A stretch of DNA of 64,000 nucleotides, taken from contig QQUE01000001.1 of assembly GCA_008501765.1 (NCBI GenBank), positions 94,021-158,020 of the forward strand, read 5' to 3'. The position numbers and the translations under genes were made by a program. How positions within the stretch are numbered: position 1 is the first letter of the stretch; the number at the start of each line of letters is the position of its first letter. The notes under the pieces are model-generated. The model searched no databases and was not told where the DNA came from. It saw nothing but the letters and a program-made list of their open reading frames with translations. Source of the stretch: Calditrichota bacterium (GTDB lineage: Bacteria > Zhuqueibacterota > Zhuqueibacteria > Zhuqueibacterales > Geothermadaptataceae). Shown one piece after another: positions 44,712 through 53,739 of the stretch.

Positions 44712-45151
44712 TTAGTTTTCCTTTCCGGAAGACGTGCTGTTCGATAGTTGAAAGTCGATAATCCAAAACAAGATGCGATAAAAATACAAAATTGGTGCCA
44801 GTGATATGAATTTTTAATCACGCATAATTTACTGGTGAAACACTCCGTTGTGCTATTAACAGTATCGAATTAATAAGATATTCCATTATCACAATAATAA
44901 TATCGGCATAGAATTGTCCACAATTTCAGGGCTCTTAAATGAGGCCTTTTCGGGAGTACAATTTTTGAATGTTCAGCGCAGGAACGCTCTTCGGGTTGGC
45001 TGAGTGTACATGTCAATTTTTGAAATGTGGTGAATAAAATACACTTGAAGATGGTGTGCATGGCCACAACCTGTGGTTGCAGAATCCCGGGGAGAAGTGT
45101 ATTGTGGCGGCTAAATTCACTCTGCGATTTTTAAAATCTTTTGCATAAAGT
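44712..45151. other. Intergenic region of the GH5 gene
   Basis: About 440 bp. The only supported feature is the sigma-54-like promoter described separately. The 65-codon minus-strand frame here has no ribosome binding site and an unnatural composition. Confidence 0.45.
44785..44800 (-). promoter_or_regulatory. Sigma-54-like promoter for GH5
   Basis: On the minus strand TGGCAC-CAATT-TTGTA matches the sigma-54 consensus except for T at the usual -12 C. Transcription would begin near 44773, about 60 bp before the GH5 start codon. Confidence 0.5.
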
Positions 45152-46249
45152 TCAAAACCGCCATTCCACGGCAAGGTTTGTATTTATCGGGGTGAGACTG
45201 ATGGAGAGGAAATCCTTGGGATGGATTTTGACATACCGAACCTGGTAGTAAATCGACAAAACCGCCAGTGTGCCGGCGGTCCAGAAAATACTATTGTTGA
45301 TGACAGTCCGTTTTTCCAGGCTGACGCGATAGTACAACGCTTCTTTGCTCGAGTGTGTTTCTACGTAGTTTTTATGCAAACTCTGGTTTTGAATATATTG
45401 CAGTGTTCCAACGGTTATCAAAATTGTGGCTCCTGTAAAAGCCAGGTTCCGTTTTGTTTTAAAGTTGTTTTTCTGCTTCAAATACGCTTCGGTGAATGGA
45501 AAAAGCGATATATTGTAGACATTTTCTTTTCCACCATGTATTTTTAATATTTCGCGGTGGTCACGGAATCCTTCCAACTCAACAAAAAGGGCGTATTTAC
45601 CCTGGGGCACTTTATTAATTTGTGTCGATCCAGTGCCATAATAATATCCTTTTTCGTTGTCGGTTAATGTAAAATTCGCCTCAGTGGAGTTTATATTTAA
45701 TTTAACAGAACCCAATGGTTTGTCGTTTATGAGTTCAACCTTCCGATGAACCTGTTTTTCAATTTTGACGACTTTTTTAAGCATGGCAAAACCGGGGCAT
45801 TCTGCTCGTAAAGTAATTGTTTGTGGAAGCAAACGGAGGTTTTCTAATTGGGAGATTGGATTATAATCGAAGGTTACTATTGCCTCTGGCCGGGCGTTGA
45901 TCGACAACGTGCCAAATTGTGCTTCGGCGTGCAAGGTGATGCGTCTATCATCCCCTGGATCGAGTGTAATTTTCCTCACTTTTGATTGGTAATATTTGTT
46001 TTTGGCATGGACAAGGTATACCCCTGCTGGCAGGTTTTCGAACGCAAATGGAGTTTTCTGAATTTGTTTTTGGCCATTTAAATATATATCGAGGCCAACA
46101 ACGGGTTTTGAAGTCACTTCCAAACGCACGGATTCTGTTTTAAATTGAGTTTGAGTAGGGAAATGATGTTGTTCAAATTCCATTGAGCTCTGTGAAAAAA
46201 GTACATTAGCCGGCAAAAAGAGAATTAAAAAGTAAGAGCTTATATCCAT
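45152..46249 (-). CDS. PEGA-domain exported protein
   Basis: A 365-residue protein with a signal peptide (MDISSYF through LFSQ) and three PEGA-like beta-sandwich units. The first includes KTPFAFENLPAGVYLVHAKN, the second a degenerate LSINARPEAIVTFDYNP stretch, and the third TQINKVPQGKYALFVELEGF. A C-terminal part has two hydrophobic segments near RNLAFTGATILITVGTLQ and NSIFWTAGTLAVLSIYY. PEGA domains are extracytoplasmic, often surface- or S-layer-linked. Start 46249 is an ATG with GGAA upstream; the 46282 start would be TTG. It is divergent from the TSP3 gene at 46731. Confidence 0.78.
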   Translation of the reverse strand: MDISSYFLILFLPANVLFSQSSMEFEQHHFPTQTQFKTESVRLEVTSKPVVGLDIYLNGQKQIQKTPFAFENLPAGVYLVHAKNKYYQSKVRKITLDPGDDRRITLHAEAQFGTLSINARPEAIVTFDYNPISQLENLRLLPQTITLRAECPGFAMLKKVVKIEKQVHRKVELINDKPLGSVKLNINSTEANFTLTDNEKGYYYGTGSTQINKVPQGKYALFVELEGFRDHREILKIHGGKENVYNISLFPFTEAYLKQKNNFKTKRNLAFTGATILITVGTLQYIQNQSLHKNYVETHSSKEALYYRVSLEKRTVINNSIFWTAGTLAVLSIYYQVRYVKIHPKDFLSISLTPINTNLAVEWRF

Positions 46250-46534
46250 GTGTAATTCCAAAAAATGGGGAAACGAGTCCAACCATTTGAGTTAATTAAA
46301 ATCATACTCGTAATTAATTCCTGCTGCACAAAATACCCGGAAAAACAATCGTATCGGAATAATAAAAAAGCAGGTTTCAAATTTCAAGTAAAAGAATAAA
46401 TAAGTGCAAATACGATAACTTGTTGCAATAAAATGTGCTTTGGAAAAGTATTCCATGATCCGTTGTGCGGCATAGCAGGCTTCCTCAATTTATCCACATA
46501 GTTTTATAAAACATATCTTAAGTCCGACCAAATC
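46250..46534. other. Divergent upstream region
   Basis: About 285 bp, AT-rich, upstream of the PEGA gene and of the shared enhancer-like element. I see no gene or other repeat in it. Confidence 0.4.
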
Positions 46535-46560
46535 GTCGAGTAATCGACGGTAAAGTCGAT
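46535..46560 (+). promoter_or_regulatory. Shared upstream element, copy 1
   Basis: GTCGA-N4-TCGAC-N6-GTCGAT. The first two boxes are a perfect inverted repeat. It starts about 120 bp before the -24/-12 boxes of the TSP3 gene, an enhancer-like distance. The same layout recurs at 55239 and partly at 56352. Confidence 0.6.
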
Positions 46561-46656
46561 TTTTTTTACACAAATCAAAGTACAGTATTTTTGTTTTTTC
46601 TCCTTAAAGTTTAGTTATTTATTCACTTATAGGTTTGTTCACTGTTTGATGGATCA

Positions 46657-46672
46657 TGGCATGTAATTTGTT
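46657..46672 (+). promoter_or_regulatory. Sigma-54-like promoter, TSP3 gene 1
   Basis: TGGCAT-GTAAT-TTGTT keeps the -24 and -12 core spacing but has T in place of the -12 C. It lies inside the longest form of the ORF, which supports the later start codon at 46731. Confidence 0.5.
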
Positions 46673-46730
46673 AATATATTATGCGAATAAGGATATGGGA
46701 AATATGGATGTCAAGTTTTGGGAGGTTGCC

Positions 46731-47369
46731 ATGCGAAACACTTTACTTCTATTTGGCATTGCCATTTTTTTTGTAGTGTTTGCTGTTACGACAGATAATT
46801 GTGCTCAGGATAGTACAAAAAGCCGCATCGATACTAAAAAAAATAATGATAAAAATAATGACAGAATCAATGAAAAGGCGGCCGATCACGACGGAGATAA
46901 AACTCCCAACGAACAGGATGCGGATTGGCAAAAAAACAGGCTTGAGAAGAAGGGACGTGGCGTGGGATTTACCGATGCCGATGGTGATGGCGTCAACGAC
47001 CTGGCTCAGGATGCGGATGGTGACGGGATTCCTAATGGCAAAGACACCGATTGGGTACCACCAATTGATAATCCAGACCGCAAAAATATCCAGAAAAAAG
47101 AATGGCTTGATGGCAATTCTCCAGGTAAAGTTCAACCGAAGCGGGCAGGCAAACCGAAAAATAAACGTGGCCGCATGGGTTTTATCGACGAAGATGGTGA
47201 TGGCATTAACGATCTAATATTGGACGATGACGGTGATGGTATCCCGAATTGCCAGGATGAAGATTATATCCAGTCAAAAAATGCAAACGGACAGAAAATG
47301 GGAAATAGCACGGGTAGAAAAGGTCGCTTCGAAAATGGGCAAAAAGCGCGGCGCGGTGGAAAAAAATAA
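46731..47369 (+). CDS. Thrombospondin type-3 repeat secreted protein 1
   Basis: A 212-residue exported protein with signal peptide MRNTLLLFGIAIFFVVFAV. The mature chain has two clear Ca-binding TSP3-type modules (DADGDGVNDLAQDADGDGIPN and the related DEDGDGINDLILDDDGDGIPN) and one degenerate module near DHDGDKTPNEQDADW, separated by Lys/Gly/Arg-rich linkers. Acidic DxDGDG loops bind calcium in thrombospondin and OmpA-linked repeats. Start 46731 has GGGAGG upstream; longer ORF forms would lack a signal peptide. It is a paralogue of the gene at 55461. It is likely surface-exposed, with unknown partner. Confidence 0.75.
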   Translation: MRNTLLLFGIAIFFVVFAVTTDNCAQDSTKSRIDTKKNNDKNNDRINEKAADHDGDKTPNEQDADWQKNRLEKKGRGVGFTDADGDGVNDLAQDADGDGIPNGKDTDWVPPIDNPDRKNIQKKEWLDGNSPGKVQPKRAGKPKNKRGRMGFIDEDGDGINDLILDDDGDGIPNCQDEDYIQSKNANGQKMGNSTGRKGRFENGQKARRGGKK

Positions 47370-47397
47370 CGATTGTAAAGTTTCTTCTCCTCATCCC

Positions 47398-47445
47398 TGG
47401 TAAGGTGGGAGTTTGTGCTGCTCTCGCCTTACCATTCTTTTAACT
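47398..47445 (+). terminator. Rho-independent terminator
   Basis: TGGTAAGGTGGGAG and CTCTCGCCTTACCA form a 14-bp stem with two imperfect pairs, followed by a T-rich stretch. It closes the TSP3 gene 1 transcript. Confidence 0.8.
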
Positions 47446-47485
47446 TATCTATGAAGAATACCTGAATTTCAAATTAATTTAATGA

Positions 47486-47513
47486 TTGACATACATTTTT
47501 TTTATTTTATATT
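47486..47513 (+). promoter_or_regulatory. Sigma-70-type promoter of the TetR gene
   Basis: TTGACA (47486-47491) and TATATT (47508-47513) are separated by 16 bp. The operator at 47515 begins at the expected transcription start, which fits autorepression. Confidence 0.65.
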
Positions 47514-47514
47514 A

Positions 47515-47530
47515 GAGTGAATGTTCACTC
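47515..47530 (+). promoter_or_regulatory. TetR operator 1
   Basis: GAGTGAATGTTCACTC is a near-perfect 16-bp palindrome just upstream of the TetR gene. It matches the operator at 48157 at 15 of 16 bases. Confidence 0.75.
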
Positions 47531-47551
47531 ACATCCATTCAAGAGGCACGA

Positions 47552-48136
47552 ATGAAAAAATTTACGGCAAGACAACAAGAAATCATCAAAGCTTCCACCG
47601 AGTTGGTTGCAGAGCAGGGTATTCAGGGTGTCACAATAAAAAAGTTATCGAAAAAAATTGGTATTTCCGAATCCGCCATCTACCGTCATTTTGATAGTAA
47701 ACTGGATATTCTACTTGGTATTTTGAGCCAATTTCGTTCACATAAAATGGAGGTGTTGGATAAAATTCAAGGATCGGGAGCAACAGAACTTGAGCAGCTC
47801 GAAATGATTTTTAAAGAACGATTTAATCAATTTACTCAATATCCTGCGATCACAGCTGTAATTTTTTCTGAAGATATATTTCAGAATGAAAAAGAACTTG
47901 CGGACGAAGTTTATGCAATTATGAACTCAAGTTTGCAACTGATTCTCATCGTAATTAAGAAAGGGCAGAATAATAAAAGCATTCGATCAGATATTTCGGC
48001 AGATCAACTTTCTCTAATCATTGTCGGAGCCCTTCGCTTGCTGGTTGCACGCTGGCGGCTTTCCGGCTTTGCATTTGATTTGCGTCGTGAGGGAGATAAA
48101 TTATGGGGAAATATTAATCAAATTTTAGTCAACTAA
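47552..48136 (+). CDS. TetR family transcriptional regulator
   Basis: A 194-residue regulator. The N-terminal helix-turn-helix (about residues 8-55) contains IIKASTELVAEQGIQGVTIKKL followed by SESAIYRHFDSKLDIL, the classic TetR pattern. The rest is the variable ligand-binding dimerisation domain. It probably represses itself and the five-gene exporter operon downstream, because matching GAGTGAAT palindromes sit before both (47515 and 48157). A lipophilic or toxic ligand that the exporter carries would relieve repression, as is usual in the family. Confidence 0.92.
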   Translation: MKKFTARQQEIIKASTELVAEQGIQGVTIKKLSKKIGISESAIYRHFDSKLDILLGILSQFRSHKMEVLDKIQGSGATELEQLEMIFKERFNQFTQYPAITAVIFSEDIFQNEKELADEVYAIMNSSLQLILIVIKKGQNNKSIRSDISADQLSLIIVGALRLLVARWRLSGFAFDLRREGDKLWGNINQILVN

Positions 48137-48156
48137 TATTTTTTTTAAACAAATGT

Positions 48157-48172
48157 GAGTGAATATTCACTC
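48157..48172 (+). promoter_or_regulatory. TetR operator 2
   Basis: GAGTGAATATTCACTC, a perfect 16-bp palindrome, lies between the TetR stop (48136) and the first gene of the exporter operon (48190). It gives the regulator direct control of that operon. Confidence 0.75.
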
Positions 48173-48189
48173 TTGGAAAGAGGTGCTAA

Positions 48190-48696
48190 ATGAAAATCAG
48201 AACCAGTTTCGGGATACTCTTGCTATTGTTTGCTTTAACAAGCTGCAAACAGGCGGAAAATAATCAGCATGAAGTAGCGCAGCAGAATAATGCGGCGTCC
48301 GTTGCTCCTGCAGAATTAAAGCTGACACCAAAGTTTCAAACTACCTTGCGCAAAGAAATGCAGGAAATTCAATCTGCCATGCAACAAATTTTGCCCTTGT
48401 TGGTGCAGGGTGAATCTGAAAAGGTCGCGCAACTTGCGGAGCAAATCCACAATAGTTTCATTCTGAAAAAAACGCTCACACCAGATGAATTGCAAGCGCT
48501 TGTTAAATTGCTTCCTGCACCATTTATGAAAATGGACCGTGCTTTTCATAGTGAGTCACTGAATCTTGCCGCTGCAGCTAAGGCATATGATTTCAAAAAA
48601 AGTGCAGCGCTTTATGGCGCGATGGTAAATTCTTGTGTGAATTGCCATATGCAGTTTGCGCAAGAGCAGTTTCCTGAATTACAAAAACAACGATAA
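48190..48696 (+). CDS. Cytochrome c'-like lipoprotein
   Basis: A 168-residue lipoprotein with lipobox LTSC (Cys19). After a Gln/Asn-rich linker the chain is largely helical and ends in a single haem site, CVNCH at 149-153, near the C-terminus, the position typical of cytochrome c' and related four-helix c-type cytochromes. Cytochromes c' bind NO or act in electron transfer; its presence as the first gene of an RND exporter operon is unusual. GAGGTG precedes the ATG. It lies 20 bp before the MMPL gene. Confidence 0.82.
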   Translation: MKIRTSFGILLLLFALTSCKQAENNQHEVAQQNNAASVAPAELKLTPKFQTTLRKEMQEIQSAMQQILPLLVQGESEKVAQLAEQIHNSFILKKTLTPDELQALVKLLPAPFMKMDRAFHSESLNLAAAAKAYDFKKSAALYGAMVNSCVNCHMQFAQEQFPELQKQR

Positions 48697-48716
48697 AAAA
48701 TTAAGGGAAAAATGAT

Positions 48717-51008
48717 ATGGAACACATTTTAAAAAAAATACTGAATTTTCCCCGGATTGTTTTGGTGGGTAGTCTTCTTGCTACCCTGGCATTTTTCTGG
48801 GTGATGAAAGAAAATTCACGCATGGAAACAGATCTCGATAAATACATGCCGCAGGAGCATCCGGCATTTATTTACAGTGATCAGGCAGAAGAATGGTTCA
48901 ATATTAAAGATGGAATTATCATCGCTATTGAGAATCCCGCCGGCGTTTATAACAGCGGCACTATGCAAAAAGTAAAAGACCTGACAAAAGTTTTGCAGAA
49001 GATGGAGGAAATTGAGAAGGACGACGTCACTTCTTTATACACCGCTGATAATATCGTTGGCACGGAAGACGGTCTTGATGTGAAGCCGTTTTTTAAAAGG
49101 ACGCCTGAAAGCGCCGAGCAATTAAGCGCCCTTCGGCACAGTGTGCGCGATAACGAGATGATTTATGAACGTCTGGTAAACACGGATGAAACGGTAACAG
49201 TCATCATTGCAGAAATCGGCGACGACTCCTTTTCGCAGGAATTTTATCACAGATTGCTTGATATTTCAAAAGAATATGAAGGCCCGGAGAAATTATACGT
49301 GGCTGGCCGGCCGATTGTTGAGGGGACGATGGCTTATCTGGGGCCGCGTGACATGCAACGCATGGTGCCAATAGTAATCGCAATAATCATCCTGGTTTTA
49401 CTGCTGGTATTGCGCAGTTTTAAGGCGACGCTTTTCACCATGCTCCTGGTTTTGTTTAGCGTGGTTTGGGCGTTTGGATTGCTGGCCGCGGTCGATTTAC
49501 CCATTTATGCTGTTTCAACAATGATTCCCGTTATGCTCATCGCCATTGGCGTCGCAGATGGAATCCATCTTTACAGCCATTTGCATTTATTTTTGAATGA
49601 AAATCCCGGCGCTACCAAAAAAGATGCAGTTTACGATATGCTGCAAGGTATGTGGAAGCCCGTGGTTATGACATCCGTTACAACGGCAGTCGGATTTATT
49701 TCTCTGCTGACTTCGGAAGTATACCCGATCAAATACTTTGGTATTTTTACTGCCTTTGGTGTAATGATGGCAATGGTGTTCTCCCTGCTGATCATTCCGG
49801 CGGGATTGCTGGTTTTTGGTCTGCCCAAGTGGAAAAATAATAAAAATACGGCGAAGAAAAGCGATAATCGTTTTCTATCCGCATTGGCCAAATGGACTAT
49901 CCGATATAAATACATAACGATATTTATCAGTATATTTATCGTTGCATTGTCGATCGCCGGAATGCGTTCTATCTGGATCAATTCCAGCTTTTTGGAAAAG
50001 TTCGAAAAAGATAGCGATATCGTTTTAACGGATGCATTCATCAACCAGAACTTCGGCGGCACTTCCACGCTCAATGTTATTCTGGATTCCGAAAGTGCGG
50101 ACGCTTTTAAACAGCCTGAAATTCTCCGGGCCATCGACGCTATGCAAAAAGATGTTGATGACAGCCTGGAAGTGGTTGGTAGCTCCTTTGCGCTCACTGA
50201 TTATCTCAAGCGCATGAATAAAGTGATGCACGCTGACAGCTCTGAATATAATCTGATTCCGCAGACGGCTGAACTGGTTGCGCAATACCTGCTTTTATAT
50301 GAAATGTCCGGCGATCCTGAAAATTTATGGAAAGTGGTTGATTATGATTACAAAAAAGCAAACCTGACTTTTCAACTTAAAAGTGATAACTCGATAGCGT
50401 TGAACAGCGCGATTGCACACATCGAAAACCACATCCCACGATTGCAAGAACTCGGCGTCAGTATCAAATATGCCGGTTCGGGTTATAAAGGACTGGTTTT
50501 TAGCGACCTTATTCTGGAAGGACAGATCAAAAGTCTGGTGCTTTCGTTACTCATCGTCATCGTTCTGCTTTCTTTCATGTTTAAGAAATTAGCCGCAGGT
50601 GTGATCGGCGCAGTGCCAATATTTATCACAGCTTTTATCAGTTTTGGTGTGATGGGTTTGTTAGGTATTCCACTGAATACCACAACGGCTCTACTCTCCA
50701 GTATCGCCATTGGAATCGGGATTGACTATGCGGTACATTTTATTGAGCGCTACAAAATCTATGCTGACGAGACGGGCGATCAACAGGAAACCGGACGATT
50801 AACCATGCAGCATTCTGGCCGGGCTATCGTGTTTAACGCGGTCGTGGTTATTGCCGGATTTTTGGTGTTGCTGGCCTCGGTTTTTCCACCAAACCGCGAA
50901 TTGGGCGCACTGGTTTCGATGAATATGTTCACCAGTTTTTTAGGTACGGTGACCATCATGTACCTGCTGCTCAATATGTCGAACCTATATTTTAAAAAGA
51001 AATCATGA
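48717..51008 (+). CDS. MMPL/RND family lipid exporter
   Basis: A 763-residue inner-membrane protein of the MMPL/RND superfamily (HpnN-like). It has 12 hydrophobic segments in two blocks of six, each preceded by one helix and a periplasmic loop. The first helix is near residues 12-30 and MIPVMLIAIGVADGIHLY is a conserved segment of the first helix block. ALLSSIAIGIGIDYAVHFIERY is its counterpart in the second half, with the Asp pair of the proton relay. It probably moves a hydrophobic substrate from the inner membrane toward the periplasm, helped by the LolA-like protein encoded in the same operon. Confidence 0.9.
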   Translation: MEHILKKILNFPRIVLVGSLLATLAFFWVMKENSRMETDLDKYMPQEHPAFIYSDQAEEWFNIKDGIIIAIENPAGVYNSGTMQKVKDLTKVLQKMEEIEKDDVTSLYTADNIVGTEDGLDVKPFFKRTPESAEQLSALRHSVRDNEMIYERLVNTDETVTVIIAEIGDDSFSQEFYHRLLDISKEYEGPEKLYVAGRPIVEGTMAYLGPRDMQRMVPIVIAIIILVLLLVLRSFKATLFTMLLVLFSVVWAFGLLAAVDLPIYAVSTMIPVMLIAIGVADGIHLYSHLHLFLNENPGATKKDAVYDMLQGMWKPVVMTSVTTAVGFISLLTSEVYPIKYFGIFTAFGVMMAMVFSLLIIPAGLLVFGLPKWKNNKNTAKKSDNRFLSALAKWTIRYKYITIFISIFIVALSIAGMRSIWINSSFLEKFEKDSDIVLTDAFINQNFGGTSTLNVILDSESADAFKQPEILRAIDAMQKDVDDSLEVVGSSFALTDYLKRMNKVMHADSSEYNLIPQTAELVAQYLLLYEMSGDPENLWKVVDYDYKKANLTFQLKSDNSIALNSAIAHIENHIPRLQELGVSIKYAGSGYKGLVFSDLILEGQIKSLVLSLLIVIVLLSFMFKKLAAGVIGAVPIFITAFISFGVMGLLGIPLNTTTALLSSIAIGIGIDYAVHFIERYKIYADETGDQQETGRLTMQHSGRAIVFNAVVVIAGFLVLLASVFPPNRELGALVSMNMFTSFLGTVTIMYLLLNMSNLYFKKKS

Positions 51009-51022
51009 GGGAGGTGATTGAT

Positions 51023-51577
51023 ATGGGCCTACGCTTAAAAAAATTTTACTTTCTGTGTTTGCTTTCGGGATTCACTGTTTCCGTGTTTGCGGCTAATCCG
51101 GCTCCAGGCGATTCCACTTTATTGCCTGAGATAATACTCAGCGGTAAGAAGGGTGGCCTGGCAAACGGTGCCGATTGGAGCAGTGCATCTTTGACCGGCA
51201 AAGTAAACCTGCTTTTCTACGTTGATCCGGATAAACAAAAACAATTGCAACCATTGATTGCAAAACTCGATTCGCTGCACTATCCTGCAGATCGATTGGG
51301 AACAACATTGATTTTAAATACTTCTGCGACTATTATTCCCGGATTTGTTTTTCGGAAAAAAGTGGCAAAACGTGCAAAATCTGATAAAAACAAAAGCTAT
51401 GTGTTCGACAACAAACGGATACTGGTGCGGGACTGGAAACTTATTGATGATGATATCAATATTGTCCTTTTCCACAAATCCGGTCATGTTTTTTATAAAC
51501 ATGCAGGCCGGGTGTCGAATGAAGTGATTAACACTATAATTCAAAAAATAGAACATCTTTTAACCAAGGAGTCATAA
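51023..51577 (+). CDS. YtfJ-like thioredoxin-fold periplasmic protein
   Basis: A 184-residue exported protein. A signal peptide covers about residues 1-22, and the mature part resembles the YtfJ family, a thioredoxin-fold group without the CxxC motif. It has LTGKVNLLFYVDPDKQKQLQPL, then TLILNTSATIIPGF, and the Lys-rich and DNIVLF strands typical of the fold. Start 51023 is preferred because GGGAGGTG lies before it; the frame is open to 51005. It overlaps no gene but is 14 bp from the MMPL stop, so it belongs to the operon. The role is unknown. Confidence 0.75.
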   Translation: MGLRLKKFYFLCLLSGFTVSVFAANPAPGDSTLLPEIILSGKKGGLANGADWSSASLTGKVNLLFYVDPDKQKQLQPLIAKLDSLHYPADRLGTTLILNTSATIIPGFVFRKKVAKRAKSDKNKSYVFDNKRILVRDWKLIDDDINIVLFHKSGHVFYKHAGRVSNEVINTIIQKIEHLLTKES

Positions 51578-51578
51578 A

Positions 51579-52367
51579 ATGAAATCCATAAAAATTAATT
51601 CATTGACGATGTTTCTACTCTTTTTATCGCCGGCTTTAATGTTGGCACAGACCACACCTACGGCGCTGGAAATAATCCAAAATGTATATAACAGGCCGAC
51701 CGGTGAGGACCAGGCAGGGGAACTGACAATGACGCTGATCAACTCACGCGGTGACCAGCGGGTACGAGAAATAAAACAATATGTCAAAGAGTTTGGCAAG
51801 GATGAAAAGAAAATCATGTATTTTATTGCACCCGCGGACGTGCGCAACACTTCCTTTATGAACTGGAGCTATGACGAAGCCGGCCGCGATGATGATCAAT
51901 GGATTTACTTGCCGGCGCTCAAGAAAGTAAAACGCATTTCCAGTGATAGTAAAAGCGATTATTTTATGGGATCGGATTTTACTTACGATGATTTGGGTGA
52001 CCGGCATCCAACCGCTGATACACACAAAATTCTGCGGCAAGAAAATCTTGATGGTGAAGAATGCTATGTCGTCGAGAGTATTCCCAAAGAAAAAGAGTAC
52101 ATGTATTCACGCACAGTGACCTGGATTATCAAAGACAAATGGATTGGCCTGAAGAAAGAATTTTATGACGAGGATGAGGAGCTTCTGAAGACCCTGACCG
52201 TTAAAAAATTCGATAAGATTAAAGGCTACTGGATCATCCTGCACAGCCGCATGCACAATGTTCAAAAGGATCATACAACGGATATGGACCTGGCAAATTT
52301 GAAAGTCGATATCGGTATTCCCGATAACGAATTCACCGAACGCATGATGAAGCGAGGATTGAGATGA
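51579..52367 (+). CDS. LolA-like outer-membrane lipoprotein-sorting protein
   Basis: A 262-residue periplasmic protein of the family annotated as outer-membrane lipoprotein-sorting protein (LolA superfamily, DUF4292/COG2834-type). A signal peptide ends near LAQ. The mature chain shows the beta-clam pattern: LEIIQNVYNRPTGEDQAGELTMTLINSRG at the N-terminus, DDQWIYLPALKKVKRISSDSK, and FYDEDEELLKTLTVKKFDKIKGYW. It would shuttle a hydrophobic molecule across the periplasm from the MMPL exporter to the outer-membrane barrel encoded next. It overlaps that gene by four bases. Confidence 0.88.
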   Translation: MKSIKINSLTMFLLFLSPALMLAQTTPTALEIIQNVYNRPTGEDQAGELTMTLINSRGDQRVREIKQYVKEFGKDEKKIMYFIAPADVRNTSFMNWSYDEAGRDDDQWIYLPALKKVKRISSDSKSDYFMGSDFTYDDLGDRHPTADTHKILRQENLDGEECYVVESIPKEKEYMYSRTVTWIIKDKWIGLKKEFYDEDEELLKTLTVKKFDKIKGYWIILHSRMHNVQKDHTTDMDLANLKVDIGIPDNEFTERMMKRGLR

Positions 52368-53590
52368 GATTTAAATTTGCCTGGCTGGTGCTAATGTTTG
52401 CGCCGATGATCATAATAGCGCAGGAACTAAATTTAAGCGGATATGCGCGCAATTATACCGGCGCCCTCCTGCAAAGTGGCGGTGAGTATTCCATAGTGCA
52501 AAATACGTTTAATTTAAATATCGAGCAAAGCAGGGGAAAGGTGGCTTTTAAAGCCAATCCCTATATTTACCAGTATCCCGGCCAAGAAATGGAATTCGCT
52601 CTTCGTGAAGCCTATATGGATATGTTATTTGCGTCAATTGATGTGCGCATTGGCAAGCAACAAATTATTTGGGGAAAAGCCGATGGTGTCTTCATCACAG
52701 ATATCGTTTCACCCAAAGATCTGAGTGAATTCCTTTTGCGCGATTTTGATGAAATTCGTATGGGCGTAACCGGTGTTAAGTTCGACTATTATAAAAACGA
52801 CAACACTTTTGAGCTTGTGTGGCTGCCGGCTTTTTCGCCGACTATTATGCCGGCCGAAGATGGCCTGTGGTTTCCCCGGTTGAATCTGGCAGCGCCGGCG
52901 ACTATGAACGCAACGCAAGAGGTTACCGCCTCCCTGGAAAACAGCGAGGTCTTCGCGAAATTTTCAGGCATCCGTTCGGCAATCGATTTTGAATTGATGG
53001 CCGGCTTTGCCTGGGATGACGATCCGACAATGCACATGACAAAGCATTTGGATCCGCAAACCATGCAGCTATCGAGCCTGACAGTGAACCCGGAGCACCA
53101 CCGATTGACCCTGGGTGGCGGCAGTTTCAGTGCAACTGTGGGTCCGCTGGTTTTGCGTGGCGAGGGCGCTTTTTATAGCGGTAAATATTTCAATTCAGCT
53201 GATCCAAAATATTCAGGTGCGGTGGTTGAAAAAAATTATCTGCATTATTTACTCGGACTCGACCATACTTTGTGGAACTGGAATTTGAGCGGACAATTCA
53301 TTCAGCAAGCCATCATGGACTACGAAGACTCCATCGATCAGGATGCGTACGAAAATACACTCACTTTCCTGGCCCGGCGCGATTTTCTGCGTGAGACTTT
53401 GACCCTCGAGCTGTTTTCATATGTCGGACTGAACAATAGTGATGCGTTAATTCGCCCCCGATTATTTTATGATTTATCCGATGGCTTCGAATTGCAGTTT
53501 GGCGCCAACATTTTCACCGGTGATACCGGTTCTTTCGGACAGTATGATGAAAACGACATGGTATACGCCAAGGTAAAATATAGTTTTTAA
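52364..53590 (+). CDS. DUF1302-like outer-membrane beta-barrel
   Basis: A 408-residue outer-membrane protein. A signal peptide (about 1-20) is followed by a sequence rich in amphipathic strands (alternating hydrophobic residues, many Tyr and Phe) ending in YAKVKYSF, the classic terminal aromatic signal for the BAM machinery. GKQQIIWGKADGVFITDIVSPKDLSEFLLRD matches the DUF1302 family region. The ATG overlaps the LolA-like stop (ATGA), so the two are coupled. It probably completes an inner-to-outer-membrane lipid transport path together with the MMPL and LolA-like proteins. Confidence 0.85.
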   Translation: MRFKFAWLVLMFAPMIIIAQELNLSGYARNYTGALLQSGGEYSIVQNTFNLNIEQSRGKVAFKANPYIYQYPGQEMEFALREAYMDMLFASIDVRIGKQQIIWGKADGVFITDIVSPKDLSEFLLRDFDEIRMGVTGVKFDYYKNDNTFELVWLPAFSPTIMPAEDGLWFPRLNLAAPATMNATQEVTASLENSEVFAKFSGIRSAIDFELMAGFAWDDDPTMHMTKHLDPQTMQLSSLTVNPEHHRLTLGGGSFSATVGPLVLRGEGAFYSGKYFNSADPKYSGAVVEKNYLHYLLGLDHTLWNWNLSGQFIQQAIMDYEDSIDQDAYENTLTFLARRDFLRETLTLELFSYVGLNNSDALIRPRLFYDLSDGFELQFGANIFTGDTGSFGQYDENDMVYAKVKYSF

Positions 53591-53739
53591 TTTGGACGTT
53601 TATTTTGATGAGATCGCTTCTTTCCTCGATGTCATCAATGATTTTATCGAGTTCCTCTCCCACAGCGTGTACTTCTATTTTGTACCCAAAAAGTAGCGAC
53701 AACACCACCAAAAGGCAGTGCTTCCATCGTTATGGAGTG

